Shown in pieces: positions 35,595 through 47,944 of a DNA stretch of 64,000 bases (the stretch's first letter is position 1; each line of letters starts with the position of its first letter). A model generated the notes under the pieces. That model had not been told where the DNA came from and searched no databases. It saw nothing but the letters and a program-made list of their open reading frames with translations. The position numbers and the translations under genes are program-made. This DNA is from Spirometra erinaceieuropaei (Eukaryota; Platyhelminthes; Cestoda; Diphyllobothriidea; Diphyllobothriidae), in the NCBI GenBank assembly GCA_902702965.1, contig CACRXP010000030.1, forward strand, positions 1,242,222 through 1,306,221, written 5' to 3'.

Positions 35595-37900
35595 TGTCGG
35601 AGCCCGTAAGAGATGCAAAGACAACTCGGCATTTTGATGTCCAGGTTGGTTCGACCGGCACGCATGAGAAAAGAAATGAATCGTGCGAACTGCATAAACA
35701 ACAAAATGTCGACTTGCAGGTAGTGTGCGTCAAGAATGAAACAGGGCAGTGGTGACTATGTTCTGGGTCGGAATGCGTAGTAAACTCAATTACAAGAGCT
35801 AAAAAGGGAACATAAATAAGTAAACGTTTGCTCATTCTTCGACATTCACCAGCTTGCATTAAGTCCACTTTCAGGGACAATGATATATTCTCAGTGTTCA
35901 TGGAGAACTACCTAGATAATATAGGCAGTTTGCCGTGAAAGGTAAACGTTAAAATTTAGACGACTTGAAAAACATCTGAAAACTAAGTTTCCTGGTACCT
36001 TTAAGATCTGTCACTTTCACAAAAATGAATCTCAGTTTTAATCGGATTTCAGGGAAAATTAAACCCAAAATATTGGCCCGAGAAAAAAAAACAGACTTTT
36101 TGTTGGATTCGCAAATACCGTTAATTTTATGCAGGAATCTCACCTGAAATTCCATGCTTCAGCATCAAAACATTTGGGAGAAATTCAATTAAACCTCCTG
36201 AGCTCTAATCATTTTCCTCGAGACTGAACAACATTCATCGCCCGGTAACCCGTACCTGATGCAGCCAGTGGGCGGCGGTCGACATCCCACTGTAGTATTT
36301 CAAATGACTGCAAAGGACTAATGCTTCTACAAGGGGGGATAAATGCAAATGCATGAGGGTAAAGGACGTTCTCCGCTTAACATGGAGAAGATTGGGGCAT
36401 CAGGTAAGTATCTTTTTTCCATTCAAGCTCGTGAGTTTGTTATCAGAGATATTGGACAAGCAGACGGGCGAAGTCGAATATGCACATTCTGATCGGTTTT
36501 TTCTACTCAACTGAACAGGTAAAAGTCAGCATACTTGCGACTTCATAGATCAGCTGCTTTGAGCGTCGCATGAATTTAAATCTCTCCCCTTACTGTTGAT
36601 TGTTTCCAATTAGCCCAGATTGTTTTGCTTTGCTCTTTAAAGAGCTGGCAAGATCTTACTTCGTGGCTGCACCTGCTAGGATCTAGGGTTTGAGGTTAGG
36701 GGTTAGGCTGGGTCTTGTCTACTGCAGGTAGGGCTACGAAATAAAATCTGCCGCAGTCATTTTTCTCTTTTAAATCTGTAAAACCTCCTACCAATTCGGG
36801 TTGTCTGTTAATACTCTTCTATCTTTCGGGCCGGCCGTTAAGGGAAGCCTGCTTCGGCAGTCAGTCTTGCGCAGTATAATTGGTGGAAGCTACATATTGC
36901 TGTAATTGAGGCCGGTAGGGAAACCTGAACGTGAGAGGATAACTTCTCATCCTCAAAAAAACGTCTCTAATTCGGGTTACCTCTGTCACTTATTTGTGCC
37001 CAGTTCATTCCAATATGAAATAAAAACTTCTGGTCCGCTGATATTTCTCGTTACCACGATTCTGATTAAACTTTGTTTTAAGGCAAAGAGACCATCCGGA
37101 AGTTTTCTAAGCGTTCTGAGTTTGATTTCGTTTTAACGACTAATATTGACATTTTATTTGCCTCAGACATACTACTAGGCACTATTAATCGTTTTCATCT
37201 GCCATGGGATTTTGCTTCTTAAGTATCTACTGACGCAAGTTGCTGCGCGGTCTGTCTACGGTGATGTGATCGGGAAAAGCCCTGGTCTGTCGAAATACTG
37301 CCGTCCGTAAAACAGGGCGAAACTTGAATCTTCAACTGGGACTCTCGAATGCTGCATTCTAGAGACCATGACTTCTAATGCTGGTAAGGGTAGGTTGAGG
37401 GTCCTAGTATCTTCGGCATACAAATAATGCCTACTGTACTTGTTTAAGTAGGCTGTAAGTTGTTCACTACTCCTCTAAACATGGAGCTCGCTTTCGGGCG
37501 TCTGTCATTGATGTTACGATTCAGATGCCCCTAGTTTATACAATTGGGAAGCGATCATTTGGCTTCCCTCTCTCATCGTAAACGTTGCTCTTACATTTGC
37601 ATTACCTACCATGGCCTGTGTTGGGATGTTTCAGAACAGATCGTATCGGTTGGGTCGTTCATCCTAGACGCTGCTGTTCTCGTTGGCATAACTTACGATG
37701 CTGTTTAATGTCGTTTTGTCAGGGCTTCGTTTTACTCATAGGACTCACTTTTCGAAGTTGTCTTCAACTTCCTTATTCTCCTGACACAATCCCTCGTTTT
37801 GCTCTCATGAACACATGTGATATCAGCCAGGCTAAACATATTTCTCTACTTACCCTATTTTACGCGGAGAAGGTAAGGATAAGTAGCCACCGCAGACAAC
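35595..37900. other. No supported gene
   Basis: AT-rich, featureless 2.3 kb. Short open frames occur on both strands with no domains and no repeats matching the rest of the window. Confidence 0.45.
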
Positions 37901-37904
37901 CTCA

Positions 37905-38235
37905 AGGTGTATCTAGTCCTTCACTTGCTCCTGTGGAGCAGGCTATATTGGTCGCACGAGTCGGGGCTTACCCAAGAGCATACGGGAACACCTCCCGGCA
38001 TGGCTGGGAAAAGGCGAAACCAGGAGCATAAGCAGCGCCATTCTCGCGCATGTTGTCGATTCCGGACACCGAGTGGACCTCAATGAAGCGTTTCGTGGGA
38101 TTTATACAATCCCATCAAGCTACCCTAAGCTACTAGGCCAGCGCCTGTTAACGACAGCAGAAGCGACCGCCATTAGGTTACGAAAGCCAATCTTATGCGC
38201 ACAGAAGAACCACGTTCAGGCTCTGCGCCTACAGG
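37905..38235 (+). pseudogene. GIY-YIG endonuclease domain of a different PLE-type family (PLE-5)
   Basis: The plus strand reads TCSCGAGYIGRTSRGLPKSI, REHLPAWLGKGETRS, ISSAILAHVVDSGHRVDLNE and YPKLLGQRLLTTAEATAIRL, ending KPILCAQKNHVQALRL. GYIG with the downstream Arg (GRTSR) and the EH pair are the GIY-YIG hallmarks. The CSC lead and 'EHLPAWL' step distinguish it from the other PLE fragments here. A one-base shift just before TCSC breaks it from an upstream VYLVL. RT is not recognised upstream. It could belong to another RT plus GIY-YIG element class. Confidence 0.75.
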
Positions 38236-38239
38236 GGTC

Positions 38240-39380
38240 GAAGGTCGACTAACGTTGCAACTCTCCGCGCCCTTCCGCTTTCACCTCGCCCCTGACACTG
38301 ACTGCTATTACTCCCCCCCCTCCCTCTCCCACATTCCCACACCCCGCCTGCGTTTTAAGGCGAACTTTTATCGATTTTTCTTATCGCTGCCATGCTTTAC
38401 TTCTACCCCGTTCCCATATAACTGTACTGGCCCGACGAGAATTTATCGAAAGCTGCGTATGCTCGCCACCTCATCGTCTGATTACTGCTATGGAAATTGT
38501 TGCAACCCATATTTTATTTGTAAATGGCATTTTGCACGGAATCCATCACTTGCACGACCTTGTTCTCTAAACGTATATATAACCAGTATTCTGCTGTAAT
38601 CAACCAGTGATGCCTCAACCCACCCGAGAGTCAAACGTCGAGTCAACTGACCATCGAGTAACGCTTCCACCACTAAGGCCGACAGAGATATGAGAATAGT
38701 ATACACCAGTTCATCCTGCCCGTAGAGTTCATTCAGGGAATTGTACAGCGGCTAATAGTCAGTATGTGAAAAGTACTTTGTCGATAAGGGTGTTTTATGT
38801 TACGCAACGTATTCTAGCTAACACTGGCATTTGCACGACGATGCATGACGCAGGCCGAAGACCGGCGTTATCGGATTAAACGAAAATGCCAATTGTTAAG
38901 GTTGAAATACCTTATGCTGCATTCTATTTTTTTCGAGTCAGTTTATAGTCTATCTTTAAATATGGTAATTGACTAGCAAAGCAAAAATTTTATGCTGCAT
39001 TGGTGTCTGTTGGTCTCTACTCTAGGGGTGAAGTTAAAACTGTCAACACGTTTTTCATGACGCTTTCTATGGGATGAGATTTCAACGATATGATTTCCTC
39101 CACTCGGTCAGAAAGGGTGCGGTCTTTATGTTGGATCACCCCACTACCCTCTTTTGGGTGGCTATTCCAAGGGATGCCTTGTCTGAATTGGCACCAGGCT
39201 TTAAAAATGAACTTGTTTGGAACAAAGCATAGGCCAGAATCTATCATGCTGAAAAACTCTTATTGATTTTTTAAGAAGTAAATTGTTTGCAGTTATGCCA
39301 GTCTTACTAGAGGAAATAAGTATTTTGAATCATTACATTCAACCTAATAGACAAATCAATCTATAGAATGAGGAATAAGA
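38240..39380. other. No gene seen
   Basis: Probably the 3' flank of PLE-5 followed by unknown sequence. No hammerhead, tail or domain is recognised. Confidence 0.4.
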
Positions 39381-39384
39381 TGGA

Positions 39385-40000
39385 CTCACAGGAACAAGTT
39401 TACTGGTATGCTGACGTTTTGGAGACCTTGGTTCGCTCATCGTCAATTCATTCAGTGCACTTGATCGAACAAAACTAGAAGTGGCATTCCGCGCCGGTCG
39501 GCCCCATGCTGATCGATTTTTCTCTTCTCTCGCTGCCTCGGCCTATCGGGGGATGTTTGGCGGGCTTTTCGGCTGCGCGCGTTGTGAGTCACCACCTGGT
39601 TAGGGGGAGGTGATTGAACATCTGTCGGGAGTGGTCGGTCTGGCGGCTCTTTTTCTTCCTCGTCGAGTGAACCCGTCGCGAGGCTGTGTCTGCACGGCCT
39701 TCTTAAATTCTGTGTGGTACTCTTGTCCTGAGCTTCAGGACTGTAATGACACAGGGCTTTGTAAGCTGTAGGAAGGTTCAGATGTCTATTGATGAATTTG
39801 GCATCTGATTACCATGCCGCAAGTGTTAGAGTTTTTGCCTGCGAGCTGTCCCGGCCGAAGAACGAAAGTGTGGTTAGTTTCCCTAACATACGTTGCAAGT
39901 TGAGTTTGGGTTCAGTCTCCGAGTTGTCCGTTTGTGCTCCAGAACTCCATGGGTCTTTAGCACGGGAATCGTGCAAAAATTGCTTGTAATCGGCACCCAA
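39385..40000 (-). pseudogene. PLE C-terminus with hammerhead-like 3' end (PLE-6)
   Basis: The minus strand reads QAKTLTLAAW, a stop in place of the expected Tyr, then SDAKFINRHLNLPTAYKALC and an acidic/proline tail. The homologous stretch occurs at 45369-45626. Downstream on the same strand is a hammerhead-like unit: TTGACGA (39446-39440), a short helix II and AAAACGTC (39420-39413). Only the final third of the endonuclease domain remains. Confidence 0.7.
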
Positions 40001-40004
40001 AACC

Positions 40005-40790
40005 GGTCATATACAACAACAACATGGTGGGAATTGGCCTCAAAGAGAACGGTTACTGTAGCTTTCTGATGCATTCCTAGTTCATGTTGGACAAGAATTA
40101 AAGACTAATGAGTTTCTCACAAGCTTTTGCTAAAAAAAACTAGATAATGGGAGCATGTCTGGAAGATCAACCGAAGTAATAGAAAAACATCTAGTAACGC
40201 TTTTCGCAGAACAAAAGTGCATTTCCTTCATAAGTCTCCGCGGCGACCTTAGCAAGTCACACTTTTTTCAAATTACTTTGGGACGCAGCAAAGCATCCAC
40301 CTGCCGCTTTCGAATACAATAAAAGTCCATGTTTTTGTTAAGCTGTGTGAAAACCAAAGGAGTTTACTGTTGAATCTCACGGGCAATTACTGCTCGCTGA
40401 TAGATGCTTGTCCTAATCTCGGTCATTAATAGGTCGGTGTAAGAATGAGAGTTCCGTTTAAAATAGACTTAATCAAATAATTAACGGCCGTGCTCGTGTT
40501 TGCACGTAATGCCTGAATTTGCTAATGACACACAGACTTCCGCAACGTACGCCAAAGAAGACAAACATCGTGCCTAGGACATTCATAGTGAAGCTCCTCA
40601 GGTTTCTCTCATACAATGCATGTACCCAATTGATTAGCGTCTCTCTCAAGGAGTTTAAGGTACCTCTCGGTAATAACAGTGAGTTTTATTGTTGTCACAG
40701 TTTTATGTCTGATTTATCTTGCCATTTCTCTATTAATATTACCTTAAATTTCCTTTGGCAGGTTTTAAATGTATAAGCTGCTGCTCAATA
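40005..40790. other. No gene seen
   Basis: AT-rich spacer between PLE-6 and the first palindromic element. Confidence 0.5.
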
Positions 40791-40804
40791 AATACAGTAA
40801 GAAT

Positions 40805-41780
40805 GCCAACCCATGAAATGTCGACCGAAATTCTGAGATGTGTCTCTATTTCAGAAAGCTTACTTAAGTAGGGTCTTAAAACTAATCATTATGCAGCACA
40901 GTTCTGCAAAATCCAGTTACCATGGGATACCAGCTCTCGACAGAGGTTCTTTCCAGCTGCATGCAAAAAGACATTCTGTAACAAATGACTATTCATGTAG
41001 CATGCATTTTCTTCATTGATTTTCGATGCTCTTGAAAGTGCAATTATACCTCATTGAAAAGATGCACAAAATGTCCATTCTTTTACTCTTTAGATAGAAC
41101 ATTACGCCTTCTTCCAACCGTATATTCGATGGAAAGATATAACTGAATTTTAAAAAGTGTCTGATTATGAGATTTTTTATGATCGTAAAATGACCTTTCA
41201 TAAAACGTGACGTCCCTGCATTTACAAATGTGGCTTGTAAAGATAACGGCATGGCTGAAATCCACTGGTAGAGTTTGTGAACACCATATGGTCTCCTCTC
41301 AGTACCGTAGAGAAATGTATGGTTTTCCGTACGCGGAAATTATACGGCTTGTAGTTTGAGAACCCTGAATGCAAATGTAACGGCAAGTAAGGCTTAGAAA
41401 CATTCAGGAATTAGAAACGTTTTTAAGAATCAAGTTATGTCATTTCTTCTAGTACAAAATTTGACGAAGACGTAATTTACTACCGAATGCGTAAAAGAAT
41501 GAATATTTTTATGCATACTTTCCATGAACTAGGACTAAAATTTCAATGGCACCAAAAATCAATGAGGAAAATGCAGGCTACACAAGTAGTCGCTTTTTAA
41601 AATCTGTGGTTTTTGCGTGCAACTGGGGAGAAGTTTATTCAAAAAGCTAGCATCCCGAAGTAATTGAATAATCAAAAAATTATGCGCCCTATGATCAGTT
41701 GGAAAACGTAAGTAATCTTTTCGAAACGATGGCGCATTTCAGAATTTTGGTTAACATTTCATGAGATAACTCACCTACTG
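40805..41780 (-). mobile_element. ~1 kb palindromic TA-flanked element, copy 1 (diverged)
   Basis: The outer arms are inverted repeats of each other. The left arm starts CATGAAATGTCGACCGAAATT; the right ends CATTTCAGAATTTTGGTTAA, CATTTCATGAGATAA, CTCACCTACTG then TA. The unique centre (GACGTCCCTGCATTTACAAA) shows it has the same orientation as the copy at 46946. It has no coding capacity. It is probably a non-autonomous DNA transposon. Confidence 0.7.
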
Positions 41781-41784
41781 TATA

Positions 41785-42262
41785 TAGACCACTGAATACG
41801 CTCTAATCTAAGTAATATCTGACAGTGTCAACAGTGGGCTTAGGTAGACATGTGTGAACTCCAATTCAAACGGTCCAAACTCAGTGATCAAGCCCTCAGG
41901 TGCCAGTAAAAGGCAGAGCCGGCTGCCTCCGTGAGTAAAACAGAACGCCTAACTAACCGTCGCTTGTGCCTCCGCCCGCATTTATGACCCTGCCCTATCC
42001 TTTGATTAATGAGAGATCTGCTATTTCGCCAGTGACCTGTCTGCACTATAATTTGTCTGCAGCGGTTTCTGCAAAGCAAATCGCCATTGTTGGGGAGAAA
42101 GGAACTGGGGATGTGGCATGAGCTGTTTGATGTCAGACGCTTCTGGAGCAGCGGAACGTATCATCCATAACATAACCACGCACGGTAATAACTTGCGAGT
42201 AAACTCGAGTTAACAGCTTTATGCACTGCGTGCTGACCGCAGCTGAAACTATGCCCGAGAAA
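41785..42262. other. Spacer between palindromic elements
   Basis: No gene or repeat recognised. Confidence 0.5.
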
Positions 42263-42265
42263 GCT

Positions 42266-43241
42266 TGAATTGAGTGACCTATCTCATGAAATGTCAGCTG
42301 AAATTCTGAAATGCGTTTTCGATTAGGAAGGATTACTTGGCCGCGATTGTAATTCTGACTATCTTGCGGCATACTCTTATAACATTTCGGGATCGGCAGA
42401 ATGTCGGCTTTAAAATGCACTCCTTTTCAGTCTCCTGTAGAAAGCGTACTCGGTAAAAAATGACTACTTATGTAGCATGCATTTTTCCCATTGATTTTCA
42501 ATGGTCTTGCAAATTCTAATATATTTTATAGAAAGCATAAACAAAAGTATGTATTCGTTTAGTCAATCAATAGAAAATCACGTCTTCTTTATATTTTATA
42601 CTTAAGGAAGGAGTATAATTAGGTTTAAAAAGTTTTCCAAGTGCCGAATAATTTGGAGTCTGATCATTCGATGCATTAGCGCTTAGTAATTTCAGTCTGC
42701 AAGGGGCATGCGTTCCGCGTAAAGAAAATCACATATTTTTCTATGCCATTAAGGAAATATCATACAGAGTCCATACAATTTTGCAATGGATGCGGACCAT
42801 GTTGTTCATTTCATGAGAAGCAGTGGTAAACTGCTATGTGAATTGACATTTCGCGATCTTAAAAAGTCTCATAATTAGAAAATTTTTAAAACCCAATTAT
42901 ACTCCTTTCTTAAGTATAAAGAAGACGTGATTCTCTATTGATTGACTAAACGAAAGCATACTTTTGTTTATGGTTTTTATAAAATACATTAGAATTTGCA
43001 AGACCATCAAAAATCAATGGGAAAAATGCACGCTACTTAAGTAGTCATTTTTTAACCGAGTACGCTTTCTACAGGAGATTGTAAAGAATAGCACTTAAAA
43101 ACCGACATTCTTCCGAGTTCGAAATGTTATAAAAGTATGCCGCTAGGTAGTCAGAATTACAACCGCGACCAAGTAATCCTTCCCAATCGGAAACGCATTT
43201 CAGAATTTCGGCCAACATTTCATAAGATAGGTCACTCACTG
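42266..43241 (+). mobile_element. ~1 kb palindromic TA-flanked element, copy 2
   Basis: Arms of about 350 bp are inverted repeats. The left reads TGAGTGACCTATCTCATGAA, ATGTCAGCTGAAATTCTGAA; the right ends TTCAGAATTTCGGCCAACAT, TTCATAAGATAGGTCACTCA, CTG then TA (43242-43243). The centre (about 42640-42870) is unique and carries AATGGATGCGGACCATG. The TA next to a CACTG end recalls Tc1/mariner termini (inference). There is no transposase. Confidence 0.85.
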
Positions 43242-43244
43242 TAT

Positions 43245-43685
43245 ATCTCCCCGAGTTTTTACGCGGTGTAGGTCGAAGCAGCACTTTGCCTCCTTGAATT
43301 TGCTTCGAGGTGTCGAAAGGTAAAAAGCTGAGGCAACGGAACGCGACATTAAAAGGCAGCCAGGAACTGATTGCGGGTACGCTTGTAGGGAACGCGAAAG
43401 ACGCTATCGACAATCACCGACTGCTAGCGAAATAAGGAGTCGGATTTGCTGTAATAATTAAGAATAAAATATTAAATGCCTTGATCATCCAGCACACGTA
43501 CTGCACGGAGAAACTTTTGCAGTGTGGTGTCCGTTAATCAAAACAAGCAGTACTGTTAAGGAAATGTGACCAGATAGTTAAAGACAGTTTTTCTAAAACC
43601 TCGGCTCGCGGCTAAGGCGTATGGCACATTTTGCGAGACCTTCCGTCCCATCAATCCCGACGGCGTGGCCTGTAACGTCTGCACA
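43245..43685. other. No gene seen
   Basis: Spacer. Nothing recognisable before the PLE-7 terminus. Confidence 0.45.
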
Positions 43686-43689
43686 TTTT

Positions 43690-44411
43690 GGGATGATATC
43701 ATATTTGTAATGAAGATGAACGCACGATCTCTGGGACAGAAGGGGTATTAGTCTGAGCTTTTGGTCTCGTACAGGAGGCCATCGTCAGGGACTGTGAGAG
43801 TGCGACGTGAAATGAAGAGGAGATATGAGTGCAGAGGGTGGTATTCGCGATAAGCTGAGTCCCAACGCCGTCTAACGGCGGCGTGACGGCGTGCACCCTT
43901 GGCTGAAAATTGGGTCTCGCCTCTTTGCCGCGGTAACGGAGCGCGTGATAGCAGGGGAGTATGTCAACGTGTCTGTTGATGGAGTTGGTGTCAGACACCC
44001 CGGCTTCCAGCAGTCTTCACCCTGTCTTATTACCGGTCCGCGCCATTATCCCCATGCTCGCGAAGCTAAATTCGTGGTCTTACTCCAGAGTGTGAGTAGC
44101 GACTTGAGATAGCGGGTCGCCTCTCGCACTGCCTGTTTATGCTCCATTGGTCGCGAGCTAAGCCGTCGTCCGGTCTGTCCTGTGTAGTGAAGAGGGCAGT
44201 CCCGACATGGGATCTGATAGACGACACCCGATTGTTCTCCCACGTCTAGTCGATCCTTCACTCGCATGATGTTGTTGCGCATGGTCGCTGTCGGACGGTG
44301 AACGATACCCACGCCGAGCTGTCCAGCGATACGTTCCATCGTTTCGAACACGATCTTTATATATGGTAGACTATTACACCTTCCGTCCCAGAGATCGTGT
44401 GTTCATCTTCT
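43690..44411 (-). pseudogene. PLE GIY-YIG end flanked by a short inverted repeat (PLE-7)
   Basis: The minus strand reads RIAGQLGVGIVHRPTATMRN, RLDVGEQSGVVYQIPCRD, CPLHYTGQTGRRLSSRPMEH, then a frameshift near 44045. SDTNSINRHVDILPCYHALR and RVHAVTPPLDGVGTQ follow, with a hammerhead-like unit at 43788-43750 (CTGACGA, AAAAGCTC). Both ends carry GATGAACGCACGATCTCTGG (43712) or its complement (44381-44411), as expected when an inverted terminal piece precedes the element. RT is missing. Confidence 0.83.
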
Positions 44412-44414
44412 TTA

Positions 44415-45220
44415 CAACAAGAACCTGGGATTCGCATATTCGCTTCCATCCGTGAATATCATATTTGTCCACACCAGTGCGTCCTTTTCTATCAGCCATT
44501 TTTAAGTGTGTTTCCGATACAACTTTATGCCATACAGATATCACAATCCTTCATAAGCTTGCTGCCCAGTCCTCATTGTGTAGTCACTTGTCTCTCTATC
44601 CATGCCTTTGGATGAGGTTGAAAGATTGCTCCTCTACTCCCCCATCGTGGTTTTTATATCGAGATAGAGGATGTCGAGAAGTTCCTATAAATATAAAATC
44701 TGATTTCTTTTGGTTTAGAAGAAGTATCTTGCATTTGTAGAGCACAGAGTATTAGCCGGCCGTTTCGGAAGTCCTGCAAATCCAACAGTTTCATGAAATC
44801 CGCGGTCTGGCTGGTGTGCCTCTCACCTGCGCGTAGATTGCGCTATCGAGATTGAAGCGGGTCCTTAGACGGGACTTCTGTAGTTGGACGAAATGAGCAT
44901 ATTCAATGCTTATATAGGTCACATCCCAAGCGTACTGCTAACTCTACTTCCAAGGACAGTATGGACAAGTCAAATTAGCGAGTGCTTGTCACAAAATCGT
45001 TAACACTGCTGACTAAATCATGGCCACCCACGACTCGAGTGTGGATGGTCAAGCAGGCGTCGCACCAGGTACGAACACTTGGGATTAATGTGCTGAATGC
45101 CTTTTTTTACTACGCAGGCTTCTGCCTAGTCTTTGTCCCCGATGAGGAGCTTAGGCGTAAATCGGAAGTGTCCGGCGAACAAAGCTATGGCTAGAGCAAC
45201 AGGGTATTTTTCTAACGAAA
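44415..45220. other. No gene seen
   Basis: Spacer. One block near 44430-44450 matches, inverted, the 5' junction of PLE-2 (5965-5995). Otherwise nothing is recognised. Confidence 0.45.
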
Positions 45221-45224
45221 GGGA

Positions 45225-45745
45225 AGTGCTCACCGGCTGACGTTTCGAAGAACTTGGGCGGCTCTCCATTATCAAAGCGTCTAGTGCAAAAATCGATCAG
45301 AATTTTGAATAGACAGCCGGATTAGTTAGTCGTGGGCTGATCGGTTTTTCTTCTTTCACTGCTTTGACCTACTGGCCGTCGCTTGTGAGTGCTGGTGGCC
45401 TCCTGTATTGTGTGTCGTTAACTCCATCGGGGTTAGTCGCGTTTGCGTCCCCCCTTTTGGGGGAATTGGTCGACAGGCCGTGTTTGCTCGGTATTCTTAG
45501 GCTCTGTATGACTGTCTTGTCTTCGTCACGGCGTACGTAGTGACGTAGTACTTTATAGGTCGAAGGAAGGTCTAGATGCCTGTTGGTGAAGTTGGCACCT
45601 GAGTACCAAGCCTCAAGTGTGAGCACTTCCCTTTCCTCAGATTATCGACCCGGATCTCTTTTGCTAACCTGAGGGTATTCTGCACTTTAATCCGCATGCT
45701 TTCATAACGGAAGACAAGATTCTCTTCCTTTACTTCGTAGACACT
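45225..45745 (-). pseudogene. PLE C-terminus with hammerhead-like 3' end (PLE-8)
   Basis: The minus strand reads MRIKVQNTLRLAKEIRVDNL, a frameshift, then VLTLEAWYSGANFTNRHLDL, PSTYKVLRHYVRR and a proline-rich tail. Downstream, the unit TTGATAA (45275-45269), helix II GGAGA/TCTTC, and GAAACGTC (45246-45239) with 3-bp helix I GCT/AGC resembles a hammerhead with two core changes. It is the same subfamily as PLE-6. Confidence 0.78.
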
Positions 45746-45842
45746 TGGAATTTGGTCGTGAGAACTATTTTACAATTCAGTTTGCAGTTGCAGCAAAATT
45801 TGTCGTTGTACGTTTAGTTACTATTGTCAACTGGGTTGTCAG

Positions 45843-46047
45843 GGAAGATCTGGTTTCTCCAAGAATCTCTCCGGGTTATGTGACTCTCAGCTCACAACCT
45901 CAGTTATTTTATACTTCCACAACGACGACCTTCACTGAAGCCTTTGGTAAATGGTTAGAGGCGAAAGCATTACTATTCTGTGGACTGAAGTCTTTCTCCG
46001 ATACTAAGACTAACAGCAATCAGCACTGCAATCTTGTCACGCTCAAG
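45843..46047 (+). other. Possible internal exon, unknown protein
   Basis: A 205-bp open segment lies between TTGTCAG (acceptor-like, 45837-45842) and CTCAAG|GTATGT (strong donor, 46047/46048). It encodes ISPGYVTLSSQPQLFYTSTT, TTFTEAFGKWLEAKALLF and CGLKSFSDTKTNSNQHCN. Composition looks protein-like, but I recognise no family and no partner exon. Low confidence. Confidence 0.3.
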
Positions 46048-46049
46048 GT

Positions 46050-46940
46050 ATGTCAGTTGTGAAGGACGACAAATAGCTGAATTTCGTCAGTTTTGCAAAC
46101 AAATCGATTCTTGATTACTACTCCCCGGGTTATCGTCATCCGAGTGATCGGTAACGACAATCAATTAAACCTGAATACAACTTAGTGTCTGTTTTTTTAA
46201 TCATATTTCTAGCCCAAATGCGAAGAAACGCTGATACATTGTCCAAACTCATAACAGTAGGTGTTGTATTTTGACTTATTACTTAAGTGTTCTGCTTTGT
46301 GACAAAAAACTCGCTCACAATAAAAAAAGCAGCCACTTTTTAGTTCGCATGTAAAATTGTTAAAATGCTAGCCTAATAACAGGCCGGATACACTGTATTA
46401 TGGACTAGGGGGTAGTTACCATTTCAGAACAGAGGGTATTTAGGTCGTGGTAGGGCATCACGGAGTGCTTTCGAGTGCTCTCTAACCAAATGTCACGATG
46501 TTACATATTCGTGAGGAGCAACATTCCGATGCACGCGACGGTTCGGCAGACTTTGCACTTACCGTCCCTTGGTCGTTGAACCCCCTGACACGAAATCTAT
46601 GTTGGCGACTGCATATGTTTGTTTTTTGCTCACAAAAAAACTGTGCGGCTTTTGCAGACTTGGCTGAAGTCCACTGCGACAACGGGGTCTTTGCAAAACA
46701 AGGCAAAGGCTGTGGTTGATTCCGTATTTGTCGAGTGGCTCGGGCCTTTCCAGATCGCGCTACTTTCAGTGACATGGCATTCAGCTGAGGGTGACTTGAA
46801 AAAGAATTTGACATGAATGTCAAATTGCTTGCATTTTGAAGTCCCTGACTAAAGCATAAATATTTGAATAGCAGGAAACCCGAGTACTGAAATGGGAACA
46901 TTATTCGCTCGTTTCTTCAGGATTATATTTGAATCCATTA
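46050..46940. other. No supported gene
   Basis: Overlapping 70-140-codon frames on both strands near 46482-46901 share a coding-like look, but neither contains a domain I recognise. Confidence 0.4.
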
Positions 46941-46945
46941 ACATA

Positions 46946-47940
46946 CAATGAGTGACCTATCTCATTAGATGTTGGCTGAAATTCTGAAATGCGTTTTCGA
47001 TTAGGAAAGATTACTTGGTCGCGTTTTTGATACTGATTATCTTAAGGCATACTCTTATAACATTTTAGACTCGGCAGGATGTCGGCTTTAAAATGCACAT
47101 CCTTTCAATCTCCTGTAGAAAGCATGCTTGGTAAAAAATGACTACTTAATTAGCATGCATTTTTCCCATTGACTTTCGATGGTCTTGGAAATTAAAATAT
47201 ATTTTATGAAAACCAAAAACAAAAATATGCCTTCTTTTAATCAATCAATAGAGAATCACGTCTTCTTTATATTTTATACTTAAGAAAGCAGTATAAATAG
47301 GTTTTAAAAAAGTTTCTAGTTATGGGACTTTTAAAGACCGCGATATGTCCATTCACATAGCATCGTGCCTGGACGTTTACCACTGCTCCTCGTGAAATGT
47401 AAAACATGATCCGCATCCATTGCACAATTTTATGGACCCTGTATGATATCTCCTTAATGACATCGAAAAATATGTGATTTTCTTTACGCGGAACGCATGC
47501 ACCTTGTAGAGTGTAATCACTAAGCGCTAATGCAACAAATGATCAGGCTCCAAATTTTTCGGCAATTAGAAAACTTTTTTAAAACCTAATTATACTGCTT
47601 TCTTAAGTATAAAATATAAAGAAGACGTGATTATCTATTGATTGATTAAAAGAAGGCATATTTTTGTTTGTGGTTTCTATCAAATATATTTTAATTTCCA
47701 GGACCATCGAAAATCAATGGGAAAAATGCATGCTACTTAAGAAGTCATTGTTTGCCGAGCACGCTTTCTACAGGAGATTGACAAGAAGTGCATTTAAAAG
47801 CCGACATCCTGCAGAGTCTAAAATCTCATAAGAGTATGCCTTAGGATAATCAGTATCACAACCGCGACCAAGTATTCCTTCCTAATCGAAGACGCATTTC
47901 AGAATTTCAGCTAACATTTCATGAGATAGGTCACGCACTG
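46946..47940 (-). mobile_element. ~1 kb palindromic TA-flanked element, copy 3 (complete)
   Basis: Best-defined copy, 995 bp. TA (46944-46945), then CAATGAGTGACCTATCTCAT at the left; ATGAGATAGGTCACGCACTG, then TA (47941-47942) at the right. The arms of about 380 bp pair throughout. The centre (CATCCATTGCACAATTTTAT) is the reverse complement of the centre in copy 2, so the two copies are in opposite orientation. No coding capacity. Confidence 0.88.
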
Positions 47941-47944
47941 TAAG

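Noticed and set aside
38615..38665. Hammerhead following PLE-5 (AAACGTCGAG and CTGACCATCGA)
   Set aside because: The two core strands occur in the wrong order and do not pair.
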